Source: a virus
DNA: 45,617 bases
Reading direction: 5' to 3' (one strand)
Virus record (IMG/VR): IMGVR_UViG_3300049595_003995
Coordinates: 1 to 45,617 of that record
A program made the translations under genes and the position numbers. Under the pieces are notes generated by a model. It saw only the letters and a list, made by a program, of their open reading frames with translations. It was not told the DNA's origin and searched no databases. Shown one piece after another: positions 1 through 6,663 of the stretch (the stretch's first letter is position 1; every line of letters starts with the position of its first letter).

Positions 1-90
1 TTGAGATCCATTAAACACACCACCAATGATGAATGATACTATAAGGGCAAAGATCATCATAAGGATATATACTGGACCATTTTCTTTCAT
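1..90 (-). CDS. small membrane protein, partial (cut by window edge)
   Basis: The minus strand reads MKENGPVYILMMIFALIVSF and stays open to the window edge (30 residues visible). A polar N-terminus is followed by a hydrophobic stretch (about residues 7-25) that looks like one transmembrane helix. The start ATG overlaps the TGA of the upstream gene (ATGA), which supports the start and translational coupling. It is the last visible member of a minus-strand operon of unknown small genes. The family is not recognised. Confidence 0.6.
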   Translation of the reverse strand, partial: MKENGPVYILMMIFALIVSFIIGGVFNGSQ

Positions 91-428
91 TTGTTATGAT
101 ACCATTTGTTTGAAGTAACACAATCCTCATACCTGACGTTATACTTTGCCAAGTATTCTTCAAACTCAATATCTTTGCTATCATCATTAAAGATATAATC
201 AAAGAGCCAGTCCTGACCTTTTTGATTGAGCCTTAAGTCATTAGCCAGGAGATCATAAACGGAATCAATATGCCTTTGAAGCCTTTGAATGTACTCCCTG
301 TCTCTGTAGATCCGATCTTCAGGGTGCTCATTGAACTTAGTATAGTGCTCTTTGGTGATAGTAGAGCTCTCAGGACCATAATGTTTAGTAATGGTTAGAT
401 AGGTAGCTCTTTTTTGTTTAGTTTTCAT
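87..428 (-). CDS. hypothetical protein, 113 aa
   Basis: I chose the ATG encoding MKTKQKRATYLTITKHYG because it lies one base after the stop of the upstream gene; a longer reading would overlap that gene by about 75 bp. The protein is hydrophilic, strongly charged and rich in Tyr, Asp and Glu, with a probable helical middle (HTEDRI-like acidic/basic stretch) and no signal peptide or membrane segment. It overlaps the next gene by ATGA. I do not recognise the family. It is probably an early accessory protein, judging only by its operon. Confidence 0.6.
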   Translation of the reverse strand: MKTKQKRATYLTITKHYGPESSTITKEHYTKFNEHPEDRIYRDREYIQRLQRHIDSVYDLLANDLRLNQKGQDWLFDYIFNDDSKDIEFEEYLAKYNVRYEDCVTSNKWYHNK

Positions 429-429
429 A

Positions 430-861
430 TTAGCTATTCCAGCAATTGTCGGGATTGTTTTTTGCATTTGACCAATCTGAAGCAGGAGGGTTACACATAC
501 CATGAACCCATTTATTCTTCTTTACTTCTTTTTCCAATTTAGCAAGCCCTTCACTCCACTCCTTGAGCTTTTCTGCTTTATACTCTTCACAACACTCACC
601 CTCATCGGTATCACCCATACAGCAATAAGGAGGCTCTTCTTCAATTTCATCCTCTAGATCTTCTAAATCATAGCCACTTTCAGGAACTACTTCCAAATGT
701 CCATCAAAGACAAAGCCACAAGCCTTCAAGTAGCTTTCAAAGTTCCAGAGCATTTGAGTAATAGTAACTTCTCCAGGCATGTCAAAAGTGATATCAACCG
801 GAGAGAATTCTTCTAGTTCAGTGTCAGCGTAGGTATATTTGAATTGATGTTTAGCGTTCAT
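430..861 (-). CDS. hypothetical acidic Cys-containing protein, 143 aa
   Basis: This acidic protein has a Glu/Asp-rich middle (about residues 65-95) that carries a CC pair, a further Cys and another CC pair, so metal binding is possible but no classic zinc-finger spacing is seen. The C-terminus has two more Cys. A good promoter (TTGCTA, 16 bp, TATACT) ends eight bases before the ATG, so this is probably the first gene of the minus-strand unit reaching the window start. The family is unknown. Confidence 0.65.
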   Translation of the reverse strand: MNAKHQFKYTYADTELEEFSPVDITFDMPGEVTITQMLWNFESYLKACGFVFDGHLEVVPESGYDLEDLEDEIEEEPPYCCMGDTDEGECCEEYKAEKLKEWSEGLAKLEKEVKKNKWVHGMCNPPASDWSNAKNNPDNCWNS

Positions 862-869
862 GTCCTATG

Positions 870-897
870 AGTATAGGAGGAACCTCTACTTTAGCAA
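870..897 (-). promoter_or_regulatory. early sigma70-like promoter
   Basis: On the minus strand TTGCTA (892-897) and TATACT (870-875) are separated by 16 bp. The -10 box ends 8 bp before the ATG at 861, which predicts a leaderless or nearly leaderless transcript. Confidence 0.6.
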
Positions 898-1140
898 CTC
901 TAAAATTTGCGGGTTATTGGCAATAAATTGTGCAGCTTTGTCTAAAGTTTGTTCGGGAAGATTGGGGAAGTTTTTTTCTAAGAATTTTACAACATAGCTA
1001 GCCATTATAGGAGGAGATGCAAGAATTACCCCAATACTGGCTAATTCATTAAAATATTTTTTAAGTCCTTTTTTATCTTGAAGTATTAATTTTAATAAAG
1101 ATTGTTCAAGAAGAACTTCTTCGTAGAGTTTTTCTAACAT
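886..1140 (-). CDS. hypothetical late protein, 84 aa
   Basis: The protein is helical, with a hydrophobic central segment (about residues 36-54, IGVILASPPIMASYVVKFL) that could be membrane-associated or a buried helix, followed by an amphipathic C-terminal part. A late-promoter box lies exactly 6 bp before its ATG on the minus strand, so it is probably made late. Its neighbours are the divergent glycosyltransferase gene and a downstream gene with its own early promoter. The family is not recognised. Confidence 0.6.
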   Translation of the reverse strand: MLEKLYEEVLLEQSLLKLILQDKKGLKKYFNELASIGVILASPPIMASYVVKFLEKNFPNLPEQTLDKAAQFIANNPQILELLK

Positions 1141-1146
1141 TTTTAA

Positions 1147-1154
1147 TATTTATT
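1147..1154 (-). promoter_or_regulatory. T4-style late promoter box AATAAATA
   Basis: The minus strand reads GAATAAATATTAA with the box ending 6 bp before the ATG at 1140. The same sequence and spacing recur before most virion genes here. T4 uses TATAAATA and cyanophage S-PM2 NATAAATA. Confidence 0.6.
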
Positions 1155-1157
1155 CGT

Positions 1158-1991
1158 ATGACAGTTTATAATCATTTTTGGAACCTCAATATTTCTTATT
1201 TTTATAATAAAATAATTGATTTGTTAGACTTTAAGAAAGATTATGATTTTGTTTTTATTTCTAAACTTCATCCTTATAACGGACCAACTGCATTAGACCC
1301 CTGGCCTAAGTTAAAAGAAGAATTGATACGTAAGGAAAGACCTGTTATTATTTTTATAGCTGACGATGAATTTTATACTTTAGGGGATGAGTATATTATT
1401 CCGGGCATAACTAAAAAGATTTTTAAACATTATGTTTATTTTGGTTACAAGGATCACCCTATTATACGACCTATACCTTTACCTGCGGTAGTTGCGCCAA
1501 AACGAATACTAAATTGGGAAGAAAGAATTTATGATTACTCCTTTATGGGTGTTAATAATCCATATCGTTCAATATTTCGCTTAGCACTTGAAAAAAGAAT
1601 AAACGACAATCGAACTAAATTTACTTTTTTTTATGAAGAGTCTCAAAATGTTAAACAAACGCCGTTTTATCATCATTATGCTAATATTTTAAACAACACT
1701 AAACTTTCTTTTTGTCCTTTAGGTTGGAGGTGTAATGAATGTTATAGAACTATTGAGTCTGCTAGATTTGGTAGTATTATTGTTACTTCTGAATTGTTAC
1801 CACATTGGTACAATAAACACTCTCCTTATATAAGATTAGATGATTGGTCTGAATTATCGATAATCGACAGTGTTTTAAGTAAACCGGAAAGAGAGTTAAA
1901 AGACTTATCTTACGAAACTAGAAAATGGTATGAGGATTATTTGTCTCCAAAAGCTGTAGCAGAATATGTAACTAAAGAGGTATTGGGTTAA
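1158..1991 (+). CDS. exostosin-like glycosyltransferase, 277 aa
   Basis: The C-terminal half has the exostosin/GT47-like signature: a hydrophobic strand, SFCPLGWRCNE, then RTIESARFGSIIVTSE, the region that in this family binds the nucleotide sugar. The N-terminal half is a plausible alpha/beta GT-B domain. It would transfer a sugar from a nucleotide donor to an unknown acceptor: host surface glycan, virion protein or modified DNA. No signal peptide is present, so it acts in the cytoplasm. The gene stands alone on the plus strand. Its stop shares a TTAA palindrome with the convergent lipoprotein gene. The fold assignment is by motif only. Confidence 0.7.
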   Translation: MTVYNHFWNLNISYFYNKIIDLLDFKKDYDFVFISKLHPYNGPTALDPWPKLKEELIRKERPVIIFIADDEFYTLGDEYIIPGITKKIFKHYVYFGYKDHPIIRPIPLPAVVAPKRILNWEERIYDYSFMGVNNPYRSIFRLALEKRINDNRTKFTFFYEESQNVKQTPFYHHYANILNNTKLSFCPLGWRCNECYRTIESARFGSIIVTSELLPHWYNKHSPYIRLDDWSELSIIDSVLSKPERELKDLSYETRKWYEDYLSPKAVAEYVTKEVLG

Positions 1992-2293
1992 TTTTGTATT
2001 TGCCACGGTTCATATCTTACTTGAGCAGGAGGAGCATATATTATTTCCTCGTAAAGATTTTGTGCAGATACCAAATATATATCTATTGAACTTTGTAACA
2101 TAACAAGCCCACCAGATTGTTTGACAAACTCTTTAAGCTTTTTTGCTTCCCTTTGGGTTTGAATTAACTGCTTTTTAATATTCGTTACATCAAACAGAGG
2201 TGGATAGATAGGATTTACAGATACTGGATCAACTCCAACCTCAGTATGTGCACACCCCGCTAACAATAGTGCCGCTAAAGCATAGGTTTTCAT
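1988..2293 (-). CDS. lipoprotein, 101 aa (possible outer spanin)
   Basis: The N-terminus MKTYALAALLLAGC is a lipoprotein signal peptide with an LAGC lipobox; the lipidated Cys would be residue 14. Ala rather than Asp at +2 predicts outer-membrane sorting under the E. coli Lol rule. The mature part has a probable coiled coil (about residues 38-62, rich in Lys and Gln). Its start overlaps the upstream stop (ATGA). A small lipoprotein beside a tiny membrane protein suits a spanin or lysis role, but no spanin family motif is evident, so that is only a guess. Confidence 0.7.
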   Translation of the reverse strand: MKTYALAALLLAGCAHTEVGVDPVSVNPIYPPLFDVTNIKKQLIQTQREAKKLKEFVKQSGGLVMLQSSIDIYLVSAQNLYEEIIYAPPAQVRYEPWQIQN

Positions 2294-2508
2294 ACCTTTT
2301 CAGTTATTACTTTTGCTTTCTTTTTAATGTTTTTTGGTTTTTTTGTTAAGATTTCAGTCTTAATAATTTGGGTTTTAATTCCGAGTTTATGTTCGTTGTA
2401 TTCGTCGACGCGTTTTTGCGCATCTTCCTCTGTTTTGTAGAAGTGGTTGTCAAAGGCAATCCAATCCTTCCACATCTTGTTGTAATACTCAATTTGATAA
2501 TGAGGCAT
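2290..2508 (-). CDS. hypothetical basic protein, 72 aa
   Basis: The start at MPHYQIEYYNKMWKDW is chosen because it overlaps the preceding stop as TAATG; an ATG 36 bp further upstream would run into that gene. The N-terminal two thirds looks like a small alpha/beta domain with conserved-looking Trp and Tyr (EYYNKMWKDWIAFDNHFY). The last 20 residues are Lys-rich. It is the middle gene of a three-gene minus-strand unit with a tiny membrane protein and a lipoprotein. No function is recognised. Confidence 0.6.
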   Translation of the reverse strand: MPHYQIEYYNKMWKDWIAFDNHFYKTEEDAQKRVDEYNEHKLGIKTQIIKTEILTKKPKNIKKKAKVITEKV

Positions 2509-2639
2509 TATACAAAAAGACGAAAGAGAGATATTAATGCCCAAAGCCCTAGATATGCAGTTGTAGCTCCAATGCAGAAACTTTTATAAGCTTCAACTGC
2601 ACATTGAAACCAGTAGTTATCTTTAAGTTTTTTTATCAT
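2508..2639 (-). CDS. small membrane protein, 43 aa
   Basis: The reading frame MIKKLKDNYWFQCAVEAYKS is followed by a hydrophobic segment (about residues 23-43, with Leu, Trp, Ile and Phe) ending at a TAA that overlaps the next ATG. A promoter (TTGCCG, 17 bp, CATAAT) stops 6 bp before this ATG, the geometry seen at other first genes in the window, which supports both the gene and its start. A basic N-terminus plus one C-terminal helix could suit a holin-like or spanin-partner role, without proof. Confidence 0.55.
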   Translation of the reverse strand: MIKKLKDNYWFQCAVEAYKSFCIGATTAYLGLWALISLFRLFV

Positions 2640-2645
2640 ACCACC

Positions 2646-2674
2646 ATTATGCATGCACTCATAGGAACCGGCAA
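2646..2674 (-). promoter_or_regulatory. early sigma70-like promoter
   Basis: On the minus strand TTGCCG (2669-2674) and CATAAT (2646-2651) are 17 bp apart, and 6 bp separate the -10 box from the ATG at 2639. Confidence 0.5.
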
Positions 2675-2722
2675 CTTTAATTTTATGCTGGTATATTTTT
2701 TTCGTTCCTCTTTAATGATGTC

Positions 2723-2977
2723 ATGATTTGCACCCACTGCTTTAATGCAGTTGAAAAAGAAAGATTAGAACTAATACCTCATACTCAACTCTGTGGAGGC
2801 TGTGCTCGTTTGTTCAATGTTGGCAAACGTAAGAAGGGGGTCATGGTTTCAACCGGAAAGGTTGGTTCCGAGATTCAAGTCTTAAGTGACACTTGCTATA
2901 AATCTCAGAGGAAGTACTTAGTTGCTAATGGCGCATTCTCAGTTATCAAGAACTTCAGTCGTAGTTCTTGTGCTTAA
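2723..2977 (+). CDS. small C4 zinc-ribbon protein, 84 aa
   Basis: Two CxxC pairs, CTHC (residues 3-6) and CGGC (residues 24-27), form a four-cysteine zinc-binding module at the N-terminus. A basic stretch (GKRKKG) and a short C-terminal domain with two further Cys follow. It lies directly upstream of the RadA-like ATPase, which lacks the N-terminal C4 zinc finger that bacterial RadA carries, so it might supply a zinc module in trans. That is inference; the Cys spacing (17 residues between pairs) is wider than in RadA. A transcription-factor role is equally possible. Confidence 0.65.
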   Translation: MICTHCFNAVEKERLELIPHTQLCGGCARLFNVGKRKKGVMVSTGKVGSEIQVLSDTCYKSQRKYLVANGAFSVIKNFSRSSCA

Positions 2978-3010
2978 GTCTTAGTTCTTAAAGTTAAGGG
3001 CATAATAATG

Positions 3011-3039
3011 TTGCAGTCCCATTACAGTTCCGCTAATAT
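3011..3039 (+). promoter_or_regulatory. early sigma70-like promoter of the RadA-like gene
   Basis: TTGCAG (3011-3016) and TAATAT (3034-3039) are 17 bp apart, and the -10 box ends 7 bp before the ATG at 3047. Confidence 0.5.
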
Positions 3040-3046
3040 TATAACA

Positions 3047-3952
3047 ATGAAAGTGATCAAGACCAACAATCAGTTTACTCGCGCATGCGACGTTAAGATC
3101 CCCGCGATCTACAATCGTCGCTTTAAGACTGGCGAGGAAGATCTCGACGCCCTCTTTGGCGGACAAGGCTTTCTCCCTGGTATGTCCTTTACTCTCGCTG
3201 CCGGTCCCGGTACGGGAAAGACTACGCTCTTAATTCAGATGCTCGAAAAACTCGAGCTGACGGGCAAAAAAACCGCGTATGTCTCCGCTGAAGAGTCCGT
3301 TGAGCAGCTAGCTTTTACCTGTAAGCGTCTGGGCGTTACTCAGGTGTCTGTCGCTAATCTGACTAATATCGAGGACATCTTCGATGCCGTTGAGAAAAAC
3401 AAGTTTGATATCATCATTCTTGACTCTCTGCCCGCTTTGACCTCGCGAAAAAAACTGCGTGGTCGTCGTCTCGAAGAGTATCTCTCTAACTATATCGTGA
3501 CCAAAGCTAAAGAGCTTGAGGTTGTGACGGGTATCATCCTTCACTTCACGAAGACGGGTACTTACAAGGGCTCGACTTTGCTTCCTCACTCTGTTGACTG
3601 CAATATTGTCATGACGAAGTCTAAGGATAACCCGGTTATCCGTGAGATCGACGTTACGAAAAACCGCTTCGGCGTCGCGGGCTTTACGGCCTTTATGATG
3701 ACTGAATACGGTTTTGACTTTCAGAAGGTCGAAGTTGCTGACAAAGATGCAGCCCCGAGCAAAAAAGGCAAAAAAACTCAGTATATTGAAGCTGTTACTA
3801 AAGCAGTCAAAGAGAATGGACAGATCAATCTTAAGACTGCTACCGAGCTTTTGGGCTGCTCTTTAAAAGCTCAGTCAGTTCTTCGCGAACTGGCCCTGGT
3901 CGGTGTCGTGAAAAAAACCGGACGGGGTACTACTGCTATCTGGACAACTTAA
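3047..3952 (+). CDS. RadA/Sms-like RecA-fold ATPase, 301 aa
   Basis: Walker A is GPGTGKTT (residues 53-60), Walker B is DIIILD (121-126) and the RadA signature KNRFG is at 205-209. RadA is a RecA-family ATPase that processes recombination intermediates as a helicase or branch-migration motor. The N-terminal C4 zinc finger and C-terminal Lon-like domain of cellular RadA are absent; instead residues about 240-301 look like a winged-helix domain. I start at the ATG after the promoter rather than 39 bp upstream. Base composition is odd: I count 34/60 G+C at 3121-3180 and 32/60 at 3241-3300, far above flanking genes. It may replace a UvsX function. Confidence 0.85.
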   Translation: MKVIKTNNQFTRACDVKIPAIYNRRFKTGEEDLDALFGGQGFLPGMSFTLAAGPGTGKTTLLIQMLEKLELTGKKTAYVSAEESVEQLAFTCKRLGVTQVSVANLTNIEDIFDAVEKNKFDIIILDSLPALTSRKKLRGRRLEEYLSNYIVTKAKELEVVTGIILHFTKTGTYKGSTLLPHSVDCNIVMTKSKDNPVIREIDVTKNRFGVAGFTAFMMTEYGFDFQKVEVADKDAAPSKKGKKTQYIEAVTKAVKENGQINLKTATELLGCSLKAQSVLRELALVGVVKKTGRGTTAIWTT

Positions 3953-3989
3953 TAGTTGCACTCTTACATTTTAAAAAATACTTAATAAT

Positions 3990-4160
3990 ATGGAACAACA
4001 AACACTAACAAACGACACTCTTAAACAAGCTAAAGATGAACTTCAAGCAATTTGTGAAAAGTATAACATCTCCTTAATTCCTGTTGTAATACATCAAGGA
4101 GATAGAACATTTTCGTCTATTGAAATTGTTCCTCAAGCTGCTGTTCAACAACCAGCATAA
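3990..4160 (+). CDS. hypothetical small protein, 56 aa
   Basis: The frame MEQQTLTNDTLKQAKDELQA runs to a TAA. The N-terminal half is a predicted amphipathic helix and the rest has short strands (SLIPVVIHQG) and a Gln/Pro tail. The ATG follows TAATAAT, the A/T-rich leader seen before many genes here. A TTGCAC lies at 3956 but no good -10 box, so it may be co-transcribed with the ATPase gene. No family recognised. Confidence 0.55.
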   Translation: MEQQTLTNDTLKQAKDELQAICEKYNISLIPVVIHQGDRTFSSIEIVPQAAVQQPA

Positions 4161-4171
4161 TGCTTTTTTGC

Positions 4172-4200
4172 TTGCGGTTCACCTAAACCGAAAATAGAAT
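4172..4200 (+). promoter_or_regulatory. early sigma70-like promoter
   Basis: TTGCGG (4172-4177) and TAGAAT (4195-4200) are 17 bp apart; 9 bp separate the -10 box from the ATG at 4210. A short inverted repeat CGGTT/AACCG overlaps the spacer. Confidence 0.5.
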
Positions 4201-4209
4201 AAGCGAATA

Positions 4210-4410
4210 ATGATTACAAAAAATAGTTCTCGCTTTACAGCTGGTCATGTGACTGTTTCAAGAAAAGATCATGATACGATCCTGGCAAAAGATCAAGCAT
4301 TTCTTCGTTACCTCTTTGCCAACTATCGTCGTTCGTGGTCATTAGCTGGTGTTTCATTTTATGATCTTGATAGTCAAGATTTTGTTAAGCTTTTTAAACT
4401 CCTAGCTTGA
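4210..4410 (+). CDS. hypothetical protein, 66 aa
   Basis: A small basic protein with an aromatic-rich centre (FLRYLFANYRRSW) and no signal peptide or membrane helix. It has its own early promoter ending 9 bp before the ATG, and a separate promoter follows it, so it is probably expressed alone. The family is unknown. Confidence 0.55.
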   Translation: MITKNSSRFTAGHVTVSRKDHDTILAKDQAFLRYLFANYRRSWSLAGVSFYDLDSQDFVKLFKLLA

Positions 4411-4435
4411 CGTTCCTTACCTCATATCCTACAAT
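4407..4435 (+). promoter_or_regulatory. early sigma70-like promoter, strongest match
   Basis: TTGACG (4407-4412) and TACAAT (4430-4435) are 17 bp apart, overlapping the end of the upstream gene. The ATG at 4448 is 12 bp beyond the -10 box, the longest such gap among the early promoters found. Confidence 0.6.
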
Positions 4436-4447
4436 ACTAGTCTAATA

Positions 4448-4642
4448 ATGAATCATTTCATTCGATTGTTTACTGATTTAGTTCTAGGCTTCTACGATGC
4501 CGTAGAACGTATTCAGAATTTGTTCCGCAAAAAGCCTCAACCCTCTCTCATTTGTTTTAATGTCGATTGGTGTACTCGGTCTGTGTGGATGGATCGCTTG
4601 GTGGCCTATAAACATATTGACCTTTGGACTGCAGACAAATAA
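4448..4642 (+). CDS. hypothetical protein, 64 aa
   Basis: The N-terminus MNHFIRLFTDLVLGFYDAVE is an amphipathic or membrane-associating helix, followed by a basic patch and a Trp-rich end. It has a strong promoter and ends one base before the next ATG (TAATATG). An overlapping frame from 4560 would encode a single membrane helix fused to the next protein, so the C-terminal half of this call is less certain than the N-terminal half. Confidence 0.45.
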   Translation: MNHFIRLFTDLVLGFYDAVERIQNLFRKKPQPSLICFNVDWCTRSVWMDRLVAYKHIDLWTADK

Positions 4643-4643
4643 T

Positions 4644-4790
4644 ATGACTGAACAAGAAAAAAAAGACCAAATCCAGCAGACCCTCGACTATATGATTGCC
4701 GAAGGAATGGTGGTTGAAACCAAGCCGGGCTTTTACCGGTTGAAGACCGAGCGAGAGCTTGAACAAGAAATGGCCCTACTTGATGACTAA
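4644..4790 (+). CDS. hypothetical protein, 48 aa
   Basis: The frame MTEQEKKDQIQQTLDYMIAE is charged and helical, then GMVVETKPGFYRLKTE resembles the end of a small winged-helix or coiled protein. The start follows AAATAAT, as for many genes here. An alternative in-frame start at 4560 would add a hydrophobic N-terminal segment (residues 2-24 of that version) and make a 76-residue membrane-anchored protein. It overlaps the next gene by 8 bp. Confidence 0.5.
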   Translation: MTEQEKKDQIQQTLDYMIAEGMVVETKPGFYRLKTERELEQEMALLDD

Positions 4791-4944
4791 GTTCATAAAA
4801 TTTATCTCAGCGGGCATAATTATTCTTGCGCTATTATTAGCCTTTATTGCAGGATGGAAAGTAACCGACAGCATTCGTCAATCAGTTCGTTTAGATCTTC
4901 AAACGTCCTTCATGAACTCTCTCTCTGAACATGGCAAACGTTAA
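4783..4944 (+). CDS. small single-pass membrane protein, 53 aa
   Basis: Starting at MTKFIKFISAGIIILALLLA, residues about 7-26 form a clear transmembrane helix with a Lys-containing N-terminus, and the C-terminal part is amphipathic. The start lies inside the previous gene's last codons and the end overlaps the next gene by 14 bp, so expression is probably coupled. The function is unknown. Confidence 0.55.
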   Translation: MTKFIKFISAGIIILALLLAFIAGWKVTDSIRQSVRLDLQTSFMNSLSEHGKR

Positions 4945-5149
4945 GTGGTCAGATTTATTTGTAGGAGATTTTTTTACCGTTAACATTAACATGGGTGAGG
5001 ATACTCTTTTATATCAAAAGATAAACGAAACTGAAAAAGGCTATAACGCTGTTTTAATCAATGAAGGACATCTTTGTTGTATTGCGACAGACTCCCTTGC
5101 AACCTATACGGAGGTAGAGGTTACCTTCGACATCAAACCAACCGAGTAA
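4931..5149 (+). CDS. hypothetical protein, 72 aa
   Basis: The sequence (MANVKWSDLFVGDFFTVNIN) alternates strands and turns and looks like a small SH3-like or OB-like beta barrel of the sort common in phage accessory proteins. No catalytic motif is seen. It sits in the plus-strand run of small early genes. Confidence 0.55.
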   Translation: MANVKWSDLFVGDFFTVNINMGEDTLLYQKINETEKGYNAVLINEGHLCCIATDSLATYTEVEVTFDIKPTE

Positions 5150-5159
5150 TAAAATAAGC

Positions 5160-5396
5160 ATGAACAAAGAAGCTATTGAACTCGTCAAACAGTACATCGG
5201 AGCTACAGTCTCTGGTGGCAATTCGATCAGTAAAGATGCCTATGAGATCTTAACTCATATGCTTAAAGCTGATCGCACTCTAGCCACTGAGCTGTATGAC
5301 ACCTATGATAGGATAGAATCTAGTGGCCTTAGCTACCAGATTCCCGTATCATATAGTGACGATGAACTCAATGACGACGAAGGATACGAACACTAA
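5160..5396 (+). CDS. hypothetical protein, 78 aa
   Basis: The N-terminal two thirds is predicted helical (MNKEAIELVKQYIGATV) and the C-terminus is strongly acidic (DDELNDDEGYEH). The acidic tail overlaps the start of the next gene. No family recognised. Confidence 0.5.
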   Translation: MNKEAIELVKQYIGATVSGGNSISKDAYEILTHMLKADRTLATELYDTYDRIESSGLSYQIPVSYSDDELNDDEGYEH

Positions 5397-5658
5397 GGTT
5401 AACGCTAAGGCTAGGCTTAAGCTCAAAGAGCTAGGCGAGTTCTTAAACGTGCTTAAGAAAGTTGAAGATCAACTCTGCTGGGCTATGGACTTTACATCCT
5501 TTCCTCAAATACAGGAATGGTGCAGTAAGATTCTAGACGAAGTAGGGGAGGCTCAAACTCAAGCTAACAATGAGTTTGATTATCTTCATGACCGGCTTTC
5601 TGATTACGACTTTGAACTAGCACAGTTTGAGACTGAGAACGAAGTAGAAGTTGATTAA
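5362..5658 (+). CDS. hypothetical coiled-coil protein, about 98 aa
   Basis: After a short Lys/Thr-rich start, most of the protein is heptad-like helix with an acidic C-terminus (FETENEVEVD). The start could also be the ATG three codons later. The end shares the palindrome TTAA with the stop codon of the convergent gene, an overlap of four bases. The family is unknown. Confidence 0.5.
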   Translation: MNSMTTKDTNTKVNAKARLKLKELGEFLNVLKKVEDQLCWAMDFTSFPQIQEWCSKILDEVGEAQTQANNEFDYLHDRLSDYDFELAQFETENEVEVD

Positions 5659-6098
5659 CAATTCAGACCTTTTTCAGCTGCTTCGTAAGCTACGTACTTC
5701 ATAACAGCTTCAAGGTTGTCAGCACATACTGCAACCTTTTGCTGCGCCCAGGGTTCAAGATCTAAACCCATTTGCGCCAAGTTATGAATCTTCTTAGCAT
5801 TGGAATAAAGAGAGAAAAGGTTTGAACGAGTCATCCAATGCTCTTCTGACTCTTCGTGTTCACTATCTGACCCTGCAATTATTTCCGTACCTGAACCCTG
5901 ATCCATAGCACCCATTGCTTCTGGACCTGCAGGTACCGAAACAGTCATTGCTACCGGAGATTCTACATTTTCTCTGTCAGTCATTTCCGGATTTACTTCT
6001 GCAACAGAATCCGTACCTGGATCAGTTGGGGCGTTGTGTATTTTTTGCAAAGCGGACAAATAAGCTTCTGCAATAAGGTCTGCATCTTTTGAAATCAT
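5655..6098 (-). CDS. hypothetical late protein, 147 aa
   Basis: Three parts are visible: an N-terminal helix (MISKDADLIAEAYLSAL), a low-complexity middle rich in Pro, Gly, Glu and Ser (about residues 24-85), and a C-terminal helical domain ending in WAQQKVAVCADNLEAVMKYV. That last pattern resembles a short helix pair common in T4-like marine phage proteins, by memory only. A late box lies 8 bp before the ATG on the minus strand, so a head or scaffold-related role is plausible but unproven. Confidence 0.6.
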   Translation of the reverse strand: MISKDADLIAEAYLSALQKIHNAPTDPGTDSVAEVNPEMTDRENVESPVAMTVSVPAGPEAMGAMDQGSGTEIIAGSDSEHEESEEHWMTRSNLFSLYSNAKKIHNLAQMGLDLEPWAQQKVAVCADNLEAVMKYVAYEAAEKGLNC

Positions 6099-6106
6099 TG
6101 TAATAT

Positions 6107-6114
6107 TATTTATT
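6107..6114 (-). promoter_or_regulatory. T4-style late promoter box AATAAATA
   Basis: On the minus strand TTAAATAAATAATATT precedes the ATG at 6098, with 8 bp between box and start codon. The region to 6168 holds a second, plus-strand box and no gene. Confidence 0.6.
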
Positions 6115-6153
6115 TAAAACATCTTAAAAAAATGTAAATTTTCATAGTCTTCC

Positions 6154-6160
6154 TTAAATA
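6154..6160 (+). promoter_or_regulatory. late promoter box, weaker (TTAAATA)
   Basis: TTAAATATATTATAA lies immediately before the ATG at 6169, 8 bp from the box. It fits the late pattern but lacks the leading AA. Confidence 0.4.
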
Positions 6161-6168
6161 TATTATAA

Positions 6169-6663
6169 ATGAATTTTCCATATTTAAATTCACGTCTAAT
6201 AGATATACCTGCAAAAATAGATCAGTTAACAGTTGTACAATTAACTTCTGATACTTTTAAAACTGTTTCTTTAACTTCAACAAACATTCGAGCTCAAAGT
6301 TGTCGAGTTGATAGTTTAACATCAAATAATTTGTCAGCTATTGAAATTAAAACAAATAATAGTACCACAAATTATAATGTTATTGAAATTATAGGTAGTA
6401 AGATATTTACTAATGCTGATAATTCAAAAGCGTTTCATTTTAAAACAACTATTTCACCTATTGTAACAGCCGTATTTCCATTAGGTAATTTAAATGACGG
6501 CTTTAATGTTAGTATTTTTAATGACGGTACCGGTACAATATTAATATCATCAACATCCACACCCACTATAAACGCTACAGGTAGTACAAACGCAACACAA
6601 AACACTGCAATGTTTATTTACAAAGCATCAAATCAGCTTTACGGCATCGGTGTACTCGAATAA
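6169..6663 (+). CDS. tail fibre-like protein, 164 aa
   Basis: Short repeats of the form SLTSxNLSAxx (about residues 20-65) match repeats in the 531-residue fibre two genes downstream and suggest a trimeric beta-structured stalk. The remainder is Asn/Thr/Ser-rich beta sequence typical of phage fibres. The stop overlaps the next start as TAATG, so the two fibre proteins are probably made together. Its small size suggests an attachment adaptor or fibre segment. Confidence 0.65.
   Translation: MNFPYLNSRLIDIPAKIDQLTVVQLTSDTFKTVSLTSTNIRAQSCRVDSLTSNNLSAIEIKTNNSTTNYNVIEIIGSKIFTNADNSKAFHFKTTISPIVTAVFPLGNLNDGFNVSIFNDGTGTILISSTSTPTINATGSTNATQNTAMFIYKASNQLYGIGVLE

Noticed and set aside
1988-2639. Firm annotation of a spanin pair
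   Set aside because: A lipoprotein and a tiny membrane protein are present, but an unrelated gene lies between them and neither has a diagnostic spanin sequence.
3952-4210. tRNA or other RNA gene in the gaps between early genes
   Set aside because: No cloverleaf-like pairing or CCA end was found here or in other gaps; most gaps hold small genes or promoters.
4560-4790. A 76-residue membrane-anchored reading in place of two small genes
   Set aside because: It is possible, but the TAATAAT context and the one-base gap favour separate starts at 4448 and 4644. Kept only as an alternative.
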